From contig NZ_VMTV02000165.1 of NCBI RefSeq assembly GCF_007644035.1, positions 90,258-154,257 on the forward strand: 64,000 nt of DNA, in the 5' to 3' direction. A program made the translations under genes and the position numbers. Under the pieces are notes generated by a model. That model made no database searches and was not told the DNA's origin. It saw only the letters and a program-made list of their open reading frames with translations. The stretch comes from Vogesella mureinivorans. Lineage in GTDB: Bacteria; Pseudomonadota; Gammaproteobacteria; Burkholderiales; Chromobacteriaceae. This document shows positions 25,384 through 33,748 of this stretch, piece after piece (within the stretch, counting starts at the first letter, position 1; each line of letters opens with the position of its first letter).

Positions 25384-26007
25384 TTACTCGTCGATATCCG
25401 GGGCCATCAGCGTGGCCGGGTGTTCCCAGCCCGGCTGCGCGGCAATGCGTGCCAGCCAGGCGGCCACGTGTGGCCAGGCGTCCAGCGTCAGGCCGGCGTC
25501 GTCGATCACCCACAGGTAGGCGCTGGCGGACAGGTCGGCAATGGTGAGGCCGCTGGGCAGCAGGTAAGCCTGGCCAGCCAGGTGGGCGTTCAGCACGTCC
25601 AGGTCGCGGCGGGTGCGGGCTTCCAGCCAGGCATCGGCGCCCGGGTCCAGCGGGGCAAACTTGCGCGCGTAGCGCAGGTTGGGCAGCGAGAAACCGATGC
25701 GGTTGGCCTCCCAGCTCAGCCATTCGCGTATGCCCTGGCGCTCGCCGGGTTGGCCGGCCAGCACGCCTTCGCTTTCGGCCAGCCATTGCAGGATGGCGTT
25801 GGACTGCACCATGGGCTCGCCGTCCACTACCAGTGCCGGTACTTCGTCCCAGCGGCTGGCGGCGCGGAAATCGGCCTCGCGTTCTTCGCGTGGCAGGCTG
25901 AGCGACACGTGGCGGTATTCGTGCGATACATCGCCCAGTACCAGGGCCAGGCGCACTTTGTAGCTGTGGCCGGAAAGACGGTTGCCGAACAGGGTGATCT
26001 TGCTCAT
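25384..26007 (-). CDS. Glutathione S-transferase family protein
   Basis: The 207-residue cytosolic protein has a thioredoxin-fold N-terminal half beginning KITLFGNRLSGHSYKVRLAL, where Ser12 occupies the usual catalytic position. It includes the cis-proline EVPALV and the gamma-glutamyl-binding motif QSNAILQWLA. An all-helical C-terminal half carries SGLTIADLSASAYL, the N-capping box. Length is standard. It leads a three-gene leftward operon with YkgJ and the FAD oxidoreductase. The substrate is unknown. Confidence 0.88.
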   Translation of the reverse strand: MSKITLFGNRLSGHSYKVRLALVLGDVSHEYRHVSLSLPREEREADFRAASRWDEVPALVVDGEPMVQSNAILQWLAESEGVLAGQPGERQGIREWLSWEANRIGFSLPNLRYARKFAPLDPGADAWLEARTRRDLDVLNAHLAGQAYLLPSGLTIADLSASAYLWVIDDAGLTLDAWPHVAAWLARIAAQPGWEHPATLMAPDIDE

Positions 26008-26081
26008 GTGGGGTTCCTGTGCCTGCGTGGGCGTATGCATAAAAGCACGATGATACGCGCAAGGCGCGGGCGGTGGCAGCC

Positions 26082-26753
26082 CTATAGCCAGCCCGCCGGC
26101 AGGCGCTGCGCCAGCCATAGCAGGATTTCCGCCCCGGCCCACCACAGTAGCCCCACGTAGAGCCAGGCCAGCACGGTCGCCACGTAGCCGGCCAGCAGCA
26201 TGCCGCCGTCGCGCACGCGCAGGCCCCAGGCCAGCAGGGCGATGGCGGCGGCGGGCACCACATTATCGAATGACACCAAGGGCATCGGCGTCATCATCGA
26301 TGCCCCGGCCAGCGCCAGCATGCCGCCGTTCAGCCAGCGCCAGCGCGGGCCGCTCAGCGCCAGCAGGCGTGGCTGGCTGATACGCCCCAACAGGCAGGCC
26401 AGGCGGTGCAGTACGCGGTGCAGCGGGCCGTGCAGGGCGTGGGGGACATGGCGGCGGCCCAGCCAGGCGGGCAGCGGAAACGGGCGCGCCAGCGCGACAG
26501 ACAGTGCCACCAGCAGACAAAACGCGCCCACGGTGGTGGCCATGCCGGGGATGGCCACCGGCAGCAGCAGCGGTGCGGCCAACAGCCCCAGCCAGGTGAG
26601 CTGCTGGCGCGGGTGGCGGCCTATCAGCTGGCCCAGCGAGCCGTGCTGTAGCTGCTGGGCCGCTAGCGCAATGCGCAGCCAGCTACGGCGTGGGGTGGGG
26701 CGGGTGGGGCGTGAGGGCAGCATGGCAGGCTCGGTAAGGGGCAACAGTGCCAT
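26082..26753 (-). CDS. ExoD family membrane protein
   Basis: The 223-residue inner-membrane protein resembles the ExoD family (exopolysaccharide synthesis, ExoD). It has a central hydrophobic pair around LLLPVAIPGM, and the late motif SFDNVVPAAAIALLAWGL followed by RDGGMLLAGY. ExoD proteins were named for effects on exopolysaccharide and alkali tolerance in rhizobia; their molecular role is unknown. The N-terminal 25 residues are basic and proline-rich. A second in-frame ATG at 26723 could be the true start. It precedes the GST operon on the same strand. Confidence 0.7.
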   Translation of the reverse strand: MALLPLTEPAMLPSRPTRPTPRRSWLRIALAAQQLQHGSLGQLIGRHPRQQLTWLGLLAAPLLLPVAIPGMATTVGAFCLLVALSVALARPFPLPAWLGRRHVPHALHGPLHRVLHRLACLLGRISQPRLLALSGPRWRWLNGGMLALAGASMMTPMPLVSFDNVVPAAAIALLAWGLRVRDGGMLLAGYVATVLAWLYVGLLWWAGAEILLWLAQRLPAGWL

Positions 26754-26777
26754 GCGACCATGCCTGTGCTTGCCGGT

Positions 26778-28133
26778 TCATTTTTGCCAGTAGGTTTTCA
26801 CGTTCACGAACTCGTACAGGCCGAACTCGGACAGCTCGCGGCCGTAGCCGGACGCCTTGACGCCGCCAAAAGGCAGGCGCAGGTCGGAGCTGGTGTAGCG
26901 GTTGATGAACACCGCACCGGCTTCTATCTCGCGCCCCAGCTGCCAGGCGCGCTCGACATCGGCACTGAAGATGCTGGCACCCAGGCCAAACGGTGTGTCA
27001 TTGGCCAGGCGCAGCGCGTCGGCTTCGTCGCGGGCGCGCAGGAGGGTGGCCACCGGGCCGAACACTTCTTCCTGGTACACGCGGCAGGCCGGGCTAACGT
27101 GGTCCAGCACCGTGGCGGGGTAAAAGAAGCCGGCACCGTGCGGCATCACGCCGCCGGCCAGCAGGCTGGCACCCTGGCTGACGGCGTCCAGCACCTGCGC
27201 GTGTAGTGCCTCGCGCAGGTCGGCGCGCGCCAGCGGTGCCAGCGTGGTGTGCTCGTCGGCCGGGTGGCCGGGGCGCAGCGCGGCCACGTGTTCCAGAAAG
27301 CGCGCCACAAAGGCGTCGGCAATCTCCGGCACCACGATCATGCGCTTGGCGGCGTTGCAGCTCTGGCCCGCGTCGCGGTAGCGCGAGTGGGCGGCTTCCT
27401 GCGCGGCGGCGTCGATGTCAGCGTCGGCCAGCACGATAAACGGGTTGCTGCCGCCCAGCTCCAGCACAGTTTTTTTCAGGTGCCGCCCGGCCAGCGCGGC
27501 TACCTGGCGCCCAGCGGTGGTGGAGCCGGTAAAGGCCACCGCGTCGCAGCCCTTGATGGCGTCTTCGGCCATGTCGTGGTTGATCCAGGCCACATCCAGC
27601 ACGTCCAGCCCGGCCTCGTGCACGATATCCAGCAGCAGCGCGGTGCACTGCGGTACCGACGGCGCCGGTTTCACCAGGCAGCCGTTGCCGGCCATCAGCG
27701 CCGGAATGGCAAAACGCAGCACCTGCCACACCGGGTAGTTCCACGGCATGATGGCCAGCACCAGGCCCAAAGGCTCGAAGGCTACGCCGCTGCGGCTGGC
27801 CTGGGTGGGAATGTCTTTGGGGGCCAGTAGCGTGGGCGCCAGCTCGGCGTAGTAGCGGATCAGCTGCGCCGATTTGTCGATCTCGGCCAGGCATTCGCGC
27901 TCCAGCTTGCCCACCTCCAGCGAGACCAGCGCCGCCAGCGCGTAGCGGTGGGCGCTAAGCGCGTCGGCCAGGCGCAGCAGGCGTGTGGCGCGGGTGGCGG
28001 TATCCAGGTGGGCCCAGGCGTGCTGGGCACGGCGCAGGCTGGCTAGCTGGCTGGCCAGCTGCTCTTGGCTGCTGAGGGGGCGGGTAAAGACGACTTCGCC
28101 TGTGGCGGGGTTACAGCTGGTAAACGCGGTCAT
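26778..28133 (-). CDS. NAD(P)-dependent aldehyde dehydrogenase (succinate-semialdehyde type)
   Basis: The 451-residue enzyme is an ALDH-superfamily dehydrogenase. Motifs are MPWNYPVWQ, FTGSTTAGRQVA (cofactor binding), LELGGSNPF with the general-base Glu, and GQSCNAAKR with the nucleophilic Cys. The ending FGGVKASGYGRELSEFGLYEFVN is typical of the Sad/GabD-like group that oxidises succinate semialdehyde. It is slightly short (about 450-460 is usual for Sad). The ATG at 28133 matches family starts. A degenerate inverted pair of the uptake-like repeat lies upstream. Confidence 0.88.
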   Translation of the reverse strand: MTAFTSCNPATGEVVFTRPLSSQEQLASQLASLRRAQHAWAHLDTATRATRLLRLADALSAHRYALAALVSLEVGKLERECLAEIDKSAQLIRYYAELAPTLLAPKDIPTQASRSGVAFEPLGLVLAIMPWNYPVWQVLRFAIPALMAGNGCLVKPAPSVPQCTALLLDIVHEAGLDVLDVAWINHDMAEDAIKGCDAVAFTGSTTAGRQVAALAGRHLKKTVLELGGSNPFIVLADADIDAAAQEAAHSRYRDAGQSCNAAKRMIVVPEIADAFVARFLEHVAALRPGHPADEHTTLAPLARADLREALHAQVLDAVSQGASLLAGGVMPHGAGFFYPATVLDHVSPACRVYQEEVFGPVATLLRARDEADALRLANDTPFGLGASIFSADVERAWQLGREIEAGAVFINRYTSSDLRLPFGGVKASGYGRELSEFGLYEFVNVKTYWQK

Positions 28134-28182
28134 GGCAGGGCGTAGTAAAGGGGTTACATGACAGAAGCAGCCCACTGTAACA

Positions 28183-28235
28183 AATGCGGCCAACCCTGAC
28201 CACGCTGCCGCAGCACGGGTAAGGTTAGCCGCATT
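28183..28235. repeat. Degenerate inverted pair of the uptake-like repeat
   Basis: AATGCGGCCAACC (28183-28195) faces GGTTAGCCGCATT (28223-28235). Twelve of 13 positions pair, with one C-A mismatch. It lies just past the end of the leftward nitronate monooxygenase gene, the position of a terminator. Confidence 0.75.
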
Positions 28236-28253
28236 GTGCGCAGTGCTTGCCGT

Positions 28254-29429
28254 TCAGGCCGGCTGCAGGTCCAGCGGTTTTTCGCCGGTCAGGAAATAGT
28301 GCATGGTTTCGCTGGCGCTGCGGATGGCGTCGCCAAACGGCAGCGGGTCGGCCCCGCGGAAGAACAGCCCCTTGCTGACTTCGCCACGGAAGGCGGCGGC
28401 CAGCTTGAGGTCGATGCAGAACTGGCCCACCTTGGCCAGGCCGTCGCGCAGGCCGCACACGCTCAGGCAGTTCAGCGCCTGGGTGCAGCGCGCCGGGTCG
28501 GCTTTGGCGTTGGCTTGCAGCTTGTCTTCGCGCTTCAGGTAGCTTTTCAGGAACGGGGTCAGCACGCCGCGTGCCGGCAGGCCGGCTACCGACATGAACT
28601 CGGCAATATCGTCGCGGCTGGCGCCAGCCAGCGTGCGCTTGAAGTTGATGTGGGCGTCGCCGTCGCTGGTCACGGCAAATGCGGTGCCGATCTGCACGGC
28701 GCTGGCGCCGTAAGTATTCAGATAAGTCTGTACTTTTTCGTGGCTGTTTACCCCGCCGGCCACAATCAGTGGCACGCGTTCGCGCTCCAGCCCCAGGTCT
28801 TTGAACAGCGCGAAGGTTTCTTCCAGCACGCGGGCAAAGTCAAACTTGGCATCGCCCACGTCGCTGATGCGGGCCGCGCCCAGGTGGCCGCCGGCGTGGT
28901 TGGGGTGCTCGATCACGATAGCGTCCGGCAGGCGGCCTTTTTTCATCCAGCGCTTAAGCACAATGCCAATGCCGCGCGATTCGGACAGGATGGGTATCAG
29001 CGCCACGTCCGGGTGGCTGGCGGTCATTTCCGGCAGGTCCAGCGGCAGGCCGGCGCCCATCACCACCGCGTGTGCGCCGGATTCGCAAGCCTGGCGCACC
29101 AGCGCGGCGTGGTTGTCTACCGCCTTCATCACGTTCACCGCCACCATGCCGTGGCCGTCGGCACGCTGTAGTGCGCCTTTTATCTCGCGGTCCAGCGCAA
29201 TCAGGTTCAGGCGGTTAATGCCTTCCTGGCCCTGCTGGTTGGCCGCATCGGCCATCAGGTCGTCGTGCAGGTGGCGCAGGTCCACGCTGGCCACCGTGCC
29301 CAGGCCGCCGGCACGCGCCACAGCACCGGCCAGCTGTTTGGCCGAAATGCCCACGCCCATACCCCCTTGTACGATAGGCAGGAGTTCACGACCACGGATG
29401 ACGAGGGGGGAGAAAAGGGAGCGGGGCAT
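28254..29429 (-). CDS. Nitronate monooxygenase family flavoprotein
   Basis: The 391-residue protein is a TIM-barrel FMN enzyme of the nitronate monooxygenase (2-nitropropane dioxygenase) family. Visible elements are the N-terminal LPIVQGGMGVGIS, EHPNHAGGHLG with the catalytic-type His, IVAGGVNSHEKVQ and GASAVQIGTAFA (FMN phosphate site). A C-terminal extension has four cysteines (ARCTQALNCLSVCGLRDG), which is unusual for simple nitronate enzymes and may bind a cluster. The ATG at 29429 is chosen at the family start. Biological substrate is uncertain. Confidence 0.85.
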   Translation of the reverse strand: MPRSLFSPLVIRGRELLPIVQGGMGVGISAKQLAGAVARAGGLGTVASVDLRHLHDDLMADAANQQGQEGINRLNLIALDREIKGALQRADGHGMVAVNVMKAVDNHAALVRQACESGAHAVVMGAGLPLDLPEMTASHPDVALIPILSESRGIGIVLKRWMKKGRLPDAIVIEHPNHAGGHLGAARISDVGDAKFDFARVLEETFALFKDLGLERERVPLIVAGGVNSHEKVQTYLNTYGASAVQIGTAFAVTSDGDAHINFKRTLAGASRDDIAEFMSVAGLPARGVLTPFLKSYLKREDKLQANAKADPARCTQALNCLSVCGLRDGLAKVGQFCIDLKLAAAFRGEVSKGLFFRGADPLPFGDAIRSASETMHYFLTGEKPLDLQPA

Positions 29430-29575
29430 GCGTGCTTTCAACAGAAATAGAGTAGGCGCACGATTGTGATAAGCGTAAAAAAGCCGTGCGTTGACGTGGG
29501 TCAAGCACGGCCGGATAGGGCATTGTCCTGTCTCAGGCCTGCGCCGCAGCAAAAAATAGTGTTAACAGGCCCTAA

Positions 29576-30250
29576 TCAGGCCGCCAGGCCTTTCTGGATG
29601 CCCAGCACAATGGCGTGGGTGCGGTTATTGGCTTCCAGCTTGCGGATGATGTTGGCCGCGTGGAACTTCACCGTACGCTCGCTGATATCCAGGATGGTGG
29701 CGATTTCCCAGTTGGTCTTGCCGCGCATCATCCAGTGGAAAATGTCTTTTTCGCGGTGCGACAGCGGGTTGTTGCCGTTGCTTGCTGGTGCCAGGCGCTG
29801 CAGGGTGGGGTGCAGGTGTGGCAACAGGCCACCCAGCATGCGCAGGGTAGCGGCGTCGTCGGCTTGGCGCGGCTGCACGTATAGCAGCGTGGCCTGGCCA
29901 TCGCGTTGCATGGCAAAGCAGGCGGTAGCGGGGCTGGTGTGCGCCAGCCAGGTAAATTGCACCTGGCTACCGATATCGGCCGGTAGGCGCTGCCAGTCGT
30001 GGCTATGGCAGGCGGCGGGCTGGCCCAGCGTGCGCGGGGTGGCGGTCCAGCCTTGTGGTGTGGCCGAGCCATGAATAATCCACAGGGCAGCGACTGCGTG
30101 GTCGCTGCCTAGCGTGTGCAGGAAGGTGTGAAGTTCTCTCTCGTCTGCCATCTGCGGGAGGCTGTGAATCCACTCGAGCAGCTGGCAAAGCTGAGTGTGT
30201 GACAGACCCGCGGAGATTGAGCCAGAAGCAAAAGGTATACCTTTCGACAT
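29576..30250 (-). CDS. LuxR family transcriptional regulator, orphan
   Basis: The 224-residue protein ends in a LuxR-type helix-turn-helix (about 160-224, LSHREKDIFHWMMRGKTNWEIATILDISERTVKFHAANIIRKL). The N-terminal 150 residues match the size of an acyl-homoserine-lactone binding domain, but no clear autoinducer motif is evident. No luxI gene is nearby, so it is an orphan or senses another ligand. The ribosome binding site AGGGGAA precedes the ATG. It is divergent from a LysR gene across a 400-bp region. Confidence 0.85.
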   Translation of the reverse strand: MSKGIPFASGSISAGLSHTQLCQLLEWIHSLPQMADERELHTFLHTLGSDHAVAALWIIHGSATPQGWTATPRTLGQPAACHSHDWQRLPADIGSQVQFTWLAHTSPATACFAMQRDGQATLLYVQPRQADDAATLRMLGGLLPHLHPTLQRLAPASNGNNPLSHREKDIFHWMMRGKTNWEIATILDISERTVKFHAANIIRKLEANNRTHAIVLGIQKGLAA

Positions 30251-30658
30251 ACTGTTCCCCTGTTATGTTTTATGTATTGAACGCGTATCTTAACCAAGGG
30301 TCGAAGCTGCCCCAATGTTTCTTCACTCTGGCATGAGTAAAGCGCATTGGTGCTATCTGGTTGGGTATTGCCGTAACAGAAAACCGGCCTTTGCGCCCGC
30401 TGTGCTTGTTGCAAAAGCGCATCATTTTGAAAACTGGCTGTTTGGACGGGGGGCGACTGGCATAACGGCGAGTGACTGTGGGCATTGCGACGTGATATGA
30501 CGTCATTTGACAGGAAACACGAAAATATCTTTAAGCGAATCTGATTTTGTCCTATTATTTGTCAGCGAAACTGTCAATTTTGCCAAGCTTTACCCCAAGG
30601 CCATTTTTAAATAGGGTGTTTTACCCCACCCGCCATATGTCATCTGCGAGATCGCCCA
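30251..30658. other. Divergent regulatory region between LuxR and LysR genes
   Basis: No gene is supported. The region is clearly more AT-rich than its surroundings and should contain both promoters. It contains the palindrome TGACGTCA (around 30498) and several A/T runs, but no promoter I can fix with confidence. Confidence 0.5.
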
Positions 30659-31627
30659 ATGGATACATTAAAAGCGCTAATGGTCTTCATGACCACTGCT
30701 GAGAACGGCAGCTTTTCCGATGCTGCTCGCAAGTTGGGCGTCTCGCCAGCTGCCGTCAGCCAGAGCATTGCCCGCCTGGAACAAGAGCTGGAAGTACGCT
30801 TGTTCAACCGCACTACCCGCCAGCTGACGCTGACCGAAGACGGCCGCCGCTTCTACGCACAGTGCCGCGGCCCGGTGAATAACCTGGATTCGGCCATCAA
30901 CCAGCTGAAAGCCAGCCGCGACGAACCCGCCGGCCACCTGCGCATCAGCTTGCCCAACGCCTTTGGCCGCCGCTTCATCCTGCCGCTGATGGAAGAGTTC
31001 TGCCAGCGCTACCCGAAGATCCGTGTGTTCTTTGGTATGGACGATCACTTTAGCGACCTGATCGAAGACGGCTACGACGTGGGCGTACGTGTCGGCATGA
31101 TGCCGGACAGCCGCATGGTGGCACGCCATCTGGCGCATATTCCGCAGTATGTGGTGGCTTCGCCGGAATACTGGGCAGAGCACGGCAAACCGCGTAGCCC
31201 GGAAGAGCTGTCGGCGCACGACTGTATCAATTTCCAGTTCCCTACCTCGGGCCGCCTGTACAAGTGGGAATTCGAGCGTAACGGCGAGCGTATCCCGCTG
31301 GAAGTGACCGGTACCTACACCGTTAACGATGTGGATTCGGTAGTAGAAATGGCCCGCCTGGGCCTGGGCGTAGCGCAGCTGCCTGGCCACGAAGTGCTGG
31401 CCGATGTGCGTGCCGGCCGCCTGCAGGCAGTGCTGACCGACTACGTGTCGATGGAGCGCTCCATCTATATCTGCTTCCCGCACCGCGACCACATTGCGCC
31501 GCGTACCCGCGTGTTTGTGGATTTTGCAGTGGAAAAGCTGCTGGACCACCCGGATATTATTGCCGACCTGCCAGGCGTAGACCTGTCTGCCAAACGCGAA
31601 GCACTGCGCATGCACCTGGGCCTGTAA
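30659..31627 (+). CDS. LysR family transcriptional regulator (upstream of PuuB-like oxidase)
   Basis: The 322-residue regulator begins with a typical LysR winged helix (SFSDAARKLGVSPAAVSQSIARLEQEL, about 18-42). The effector domain is related to the CrgA/AaeR-type group (DLIEDGYDVGVRVG, GLGVAQLPGHEV). It is monocistronic, with a terminator right behind, and lies upstream of a PuuB-like oxidase gene on the same strand. Target genes are unknown. No uptake-like repeat is inside. Confidence 0.88.
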   Translation: MDTLKALMVFMTTAENGSFSDAARKLGVSPAAVSQSIARLEQELEVRLFNRTTRQLTLTEDGRRFYAQCRGPVNNLDSAINQLKASRDEPAGHLRISLPNAFGRRFILPLMEEFCQRYPKIRVFFGMDDHFSDLIEDGYDVGVRVGMMPDSRMVARHLAHIPQYVVASPEYWAEHGKPRSPEELSAHDCINFQFPTSGRLYKWEFERNGERIPLEVTGTYTVNDVDSVVEMARLGLGVAQLPGHEVLADVRAGRLQAVLTDYVSMERSIYICFPHRDHIAPRTRVFVDFAVEKLLDHPDIIADLPGVDLSAKREALRMHLGL

Positions 31628-31649
31628 ACCCGCCCCAGCGTTGCCCACC

Positions 31650-31671
31650 GCCCGGCTTGCCGGGCTTTTTT
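31650..31671 (+). terminator. Terminator of the second LysR gene
   Basis: The stem GCCCGGC/GCCGGGC (31650-31656 with 31659-31665) is followed by six T residues. Confidence 0.88.
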
Positions 31672-31780
31672 GCGACATTGGCGTTTAACATATTAGACAA
31701 AGCTTGGGCTGTTGCGCATAATCCAGCCATAAACCCGTGCCTGTTGGCCGCAAGTGTTTAAAAAATGGATGGGATACATC

Positions 31781-33067
31781 ATGAGTCAGCGCATCGAACA
31801 CACTAATTCCTACTACGCCTATTCTGCCAACCCTAGCCCCGAGCGCCCGGCGCTGGCGGGTAGCGTGCGGGCAGATGTCTGCGTGATTGGTGCCGGCTAT
31901 ACCGGTATCTCTACCGCCCTGCACCTGGCTGAAGCCGGCTTTAGCGTGGTGGTGCTGGAAAGCGCCCGCGTGGGCTGGGGTGCATCGGGCCGCAATGGTG
32001 GCCAGATCGTTAACAGCTACAGCCGCGATATGGATGTGATCGAGGCGCGTCATGGCAAGGAAGCTGCCAAGCGCCTGGGCGCCATGGCCTTTGAAGGCGG
32101 CAAGATCATCCGCGAGCGTATTGCCAAGTACAACATCCAGTGCGACCTGAAAGACGGCAACGTCTTTGCGGCCTTTACCCAGAAGCAGCTGGACGAGCTG
32201 GATGCCAAACGCCGCCTGTGGGAAAGCTTCGGCCACACTGGCATCCAGATGATCGACAAAGCCGGTATGCAGCGCATCGTGAACTCCAACGAGTACGTGG
32301 GCGCGCTGCTGGATAACTGGGGCGGCCACATCCACCCGCTGAACCTGGCGTTGGGCGAAGCCGCTGCGTTCGAATCGCTGGGCGGCCGTATCTATGAGCA
32401 ATCCGCCGTTACCGATGTGGTACGCGGCCAACCTGCCGTGGTGAAAACCGCCGCTGGCCAGGTCACTGCCGATTTCGTGGTGGTAGCCGGTAACGCTTAC
32501 CTGGGCAACCTGATACCGGTGCTGGCCGAGAAAACCCTGCCGTGCGGCACCCAGGTCGTCACCACCGAGCGCCTGTCGCCCGAGCTGGCGCGCAGCCTGC
32601 TGCCCGGCGACAACTGCGTGGAAGACTGCAACTTCCTGCTGGATTACTACCGCCTGACCGGCGACAACCGCCTGCTATACGGCGGCGGCACGGTATACGG
32701 CGCGCGCGACCCGGGCGAGATCGAAAACCTGGTGCGCCCGAAAATGCTGAAAACCTTCCCGCAGCTGAAAGACGTGAAAATCGAATTCGGCTGGACCGGC
32801 AACTTCTCGCTCACGCTCACCCGCCTGCCGCAGGCTGGCCGTATCGATAGCAACATTTACTACTCGCAAGGCTGCAGCGGCCACGGTGTCACCTACACCC
32901 ACCTGGCCGGCCGCATCATGGCCGAAGCCATCCGCGGCCAGAGCGAGCGCTTTGACGCCTTTGCCAGCCTGCCGCATTACCCCTTCCCGGGTGGCCGCCT
33001 GTTCCGCGTGCCCATGCTCACGCTGGGTGCCTGGTGGTACGGCATGCGCGACAAGCTGGGCCTGTAA
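31781..33067 (+). CDS. puuB: Gamma-glutamylputrescine oxidase-like FAD oxidoreductase
   Basis: The 428-residue flavoenzyme is a DAO-family oxidase closest in length and pattern to PuuB, which oxidises gamma-glutamylputrescine in putrescine breakdown. The dinucleotide-binding motif VIGAGYTGISTALHLAEAG is near residue 35, followed by ARVGWGASGRNGGQ. The C-terminus has YYSQGCSGHGVTYTHLAGR, the FAD-binding signature. The ATG at 31781 follows GGATGGGA. No other puu genes are adjacent, so another amine or amino acid substrate is possible. Confidence 0.82.
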   Translation: MSQRIEHTNSYYAYSANPSPERPALAGSVRADVCVIGAGYTGISTALHLAEAGFSVVVLESARVGWGASGRNGGQIVNSYSRDMDVIEARHGKEAAKRLGAMAFEGGKIIRERIAKYNIQCDLKDGNVFAAFTQKQLDELDAKRRLWESFGHTGIQMIDKAGMQRIVNSNEYVGALLDNWGGHIHPLNLALGEAAAFESLGGRIYEQSAVTDVVRGQPAVVKTAAGQVTADFVVVAGNAYLGNLIPVLAEKTLPCGTQVVTTERLSPELARSLLPGDNCVEDCNFLLDYYRLTGDNRLLYGGGTVYGARDPGEIENLVRPKMLKTFPQLKDVKIEFGWTGNFSLTLTRLPQAGRIDSNIYYSQGCSGHGVTYTHLAGRIMAEAIRGQSERFDAFASLPHYPFPGGRLFRVPMLTLGAWWYGMRDKLGL

Positions 33068-33111
33068 TACCGGCAGGTGCCACGCACCTGCCTTACGCTC
33101 TGTCCATCCTG

Positions 33112-33139
33112 GGCTGGCCTTGTGCCAGCCGTTTTTTTT
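33112..33139 (+). terminator. Terminator of the PuuB-like gene
   Basis: The stem GGCTGGC/GCCAGCC (33112-33118 with 33124-33130) is followed by G and eight T residues. A second hairpin (about 33072-33092) lies just upstream. Confidence 0.85.
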
Positions 33140-33251
33140 GGTGGTAGCGCCAGCAGGCAGAAGATATGGCAACGTGCTGAAGCACGTATGGCCAACCCGT
33201 CACCGAAGTAAGAGGTAGCCGATTGACAGCATGATTGCCGTGAGCTTGCTG

Positions 33252-33746
33252 CTAGCGTCGCTGGCGCGGTCTTGACCAGTCCGGGCTGGCGCTTTGCACG
33301 CCTGGCAGGCTGGCTAGCGCAGTGGCCGCTTCCAGGCTGTCATTACCGGGTGCGGTATTGATGCGCCAGTAACCATCGATACCGGCGGGGCTGGCATGCA
33401 GCTGGCGCTTGCTTGCCCAGGCTTGCAAAGCCGCGGGGTCCGTACTTTGTACAATCACACCACCGGCCGGAACCAGATAGGGGGCATCGCCAGCGGGGCC
33501 GAGGCGTACGATAGGTAGCAGCTTGCTGTCGCGTGGTAGCCCCAGCGCAGATTTACTGCGACTGGTCGTGGGGTAGGGCTTTTGCACCGCTTGGCCGCTG
33601 CTGGTGTCGATACCGTTTTGTATGTCCAGCCAGCCGTGACGCGTAGCACCGTTTTCATGCCATTGGTAGCTGGGTGGTGTGGCTTGTGCGCAGGCAGCTA
33701 ATAGCAAGACGGCCAGACCGAGGCCGAGTGTGTGGCTTGTTGTCAT
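33252..33746 (-). CDS. Lipoprotein, probable external propeptide/chaperone for the adjacent serine protease
   Basis: The 164-residue protein has a lipoprotein signal with lipobox LLAAC near residue 20. Its C-terminal 100 residues contain LVPAGGVIVQSTDPAALQAWA and end in ALASLPGVQSASPDWS. That pattern resembles the I9-like propeptides of subtilases, which end ...PGVE.AEPD. It starts 2 bp after the stop codon of a kexin-like protease that lacks such a propeptide. In Aeromonas sobria the protease ASP is matured with the help of ORF2, encoded directly downstream, and this pair has the same layout. The chaperone role is inferred. Confidence 0.6.
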   Translation of the reverse strand: MTTSHTLGLGLAVLLLAACAQATPPSYQWHENGATRHGWLDIQNGIDTSSGQAVQKPYPTTSRSKSALGLPRDSKLLPIVRLGPAGDAPYLVPAGGVIVQSTDPAALQAWASKRQLHASPAGIDGYWRINTAPGNDSLEAATALASLPGVQSASPDWSRPRQRR

Positions 33747-33748
33747 GT

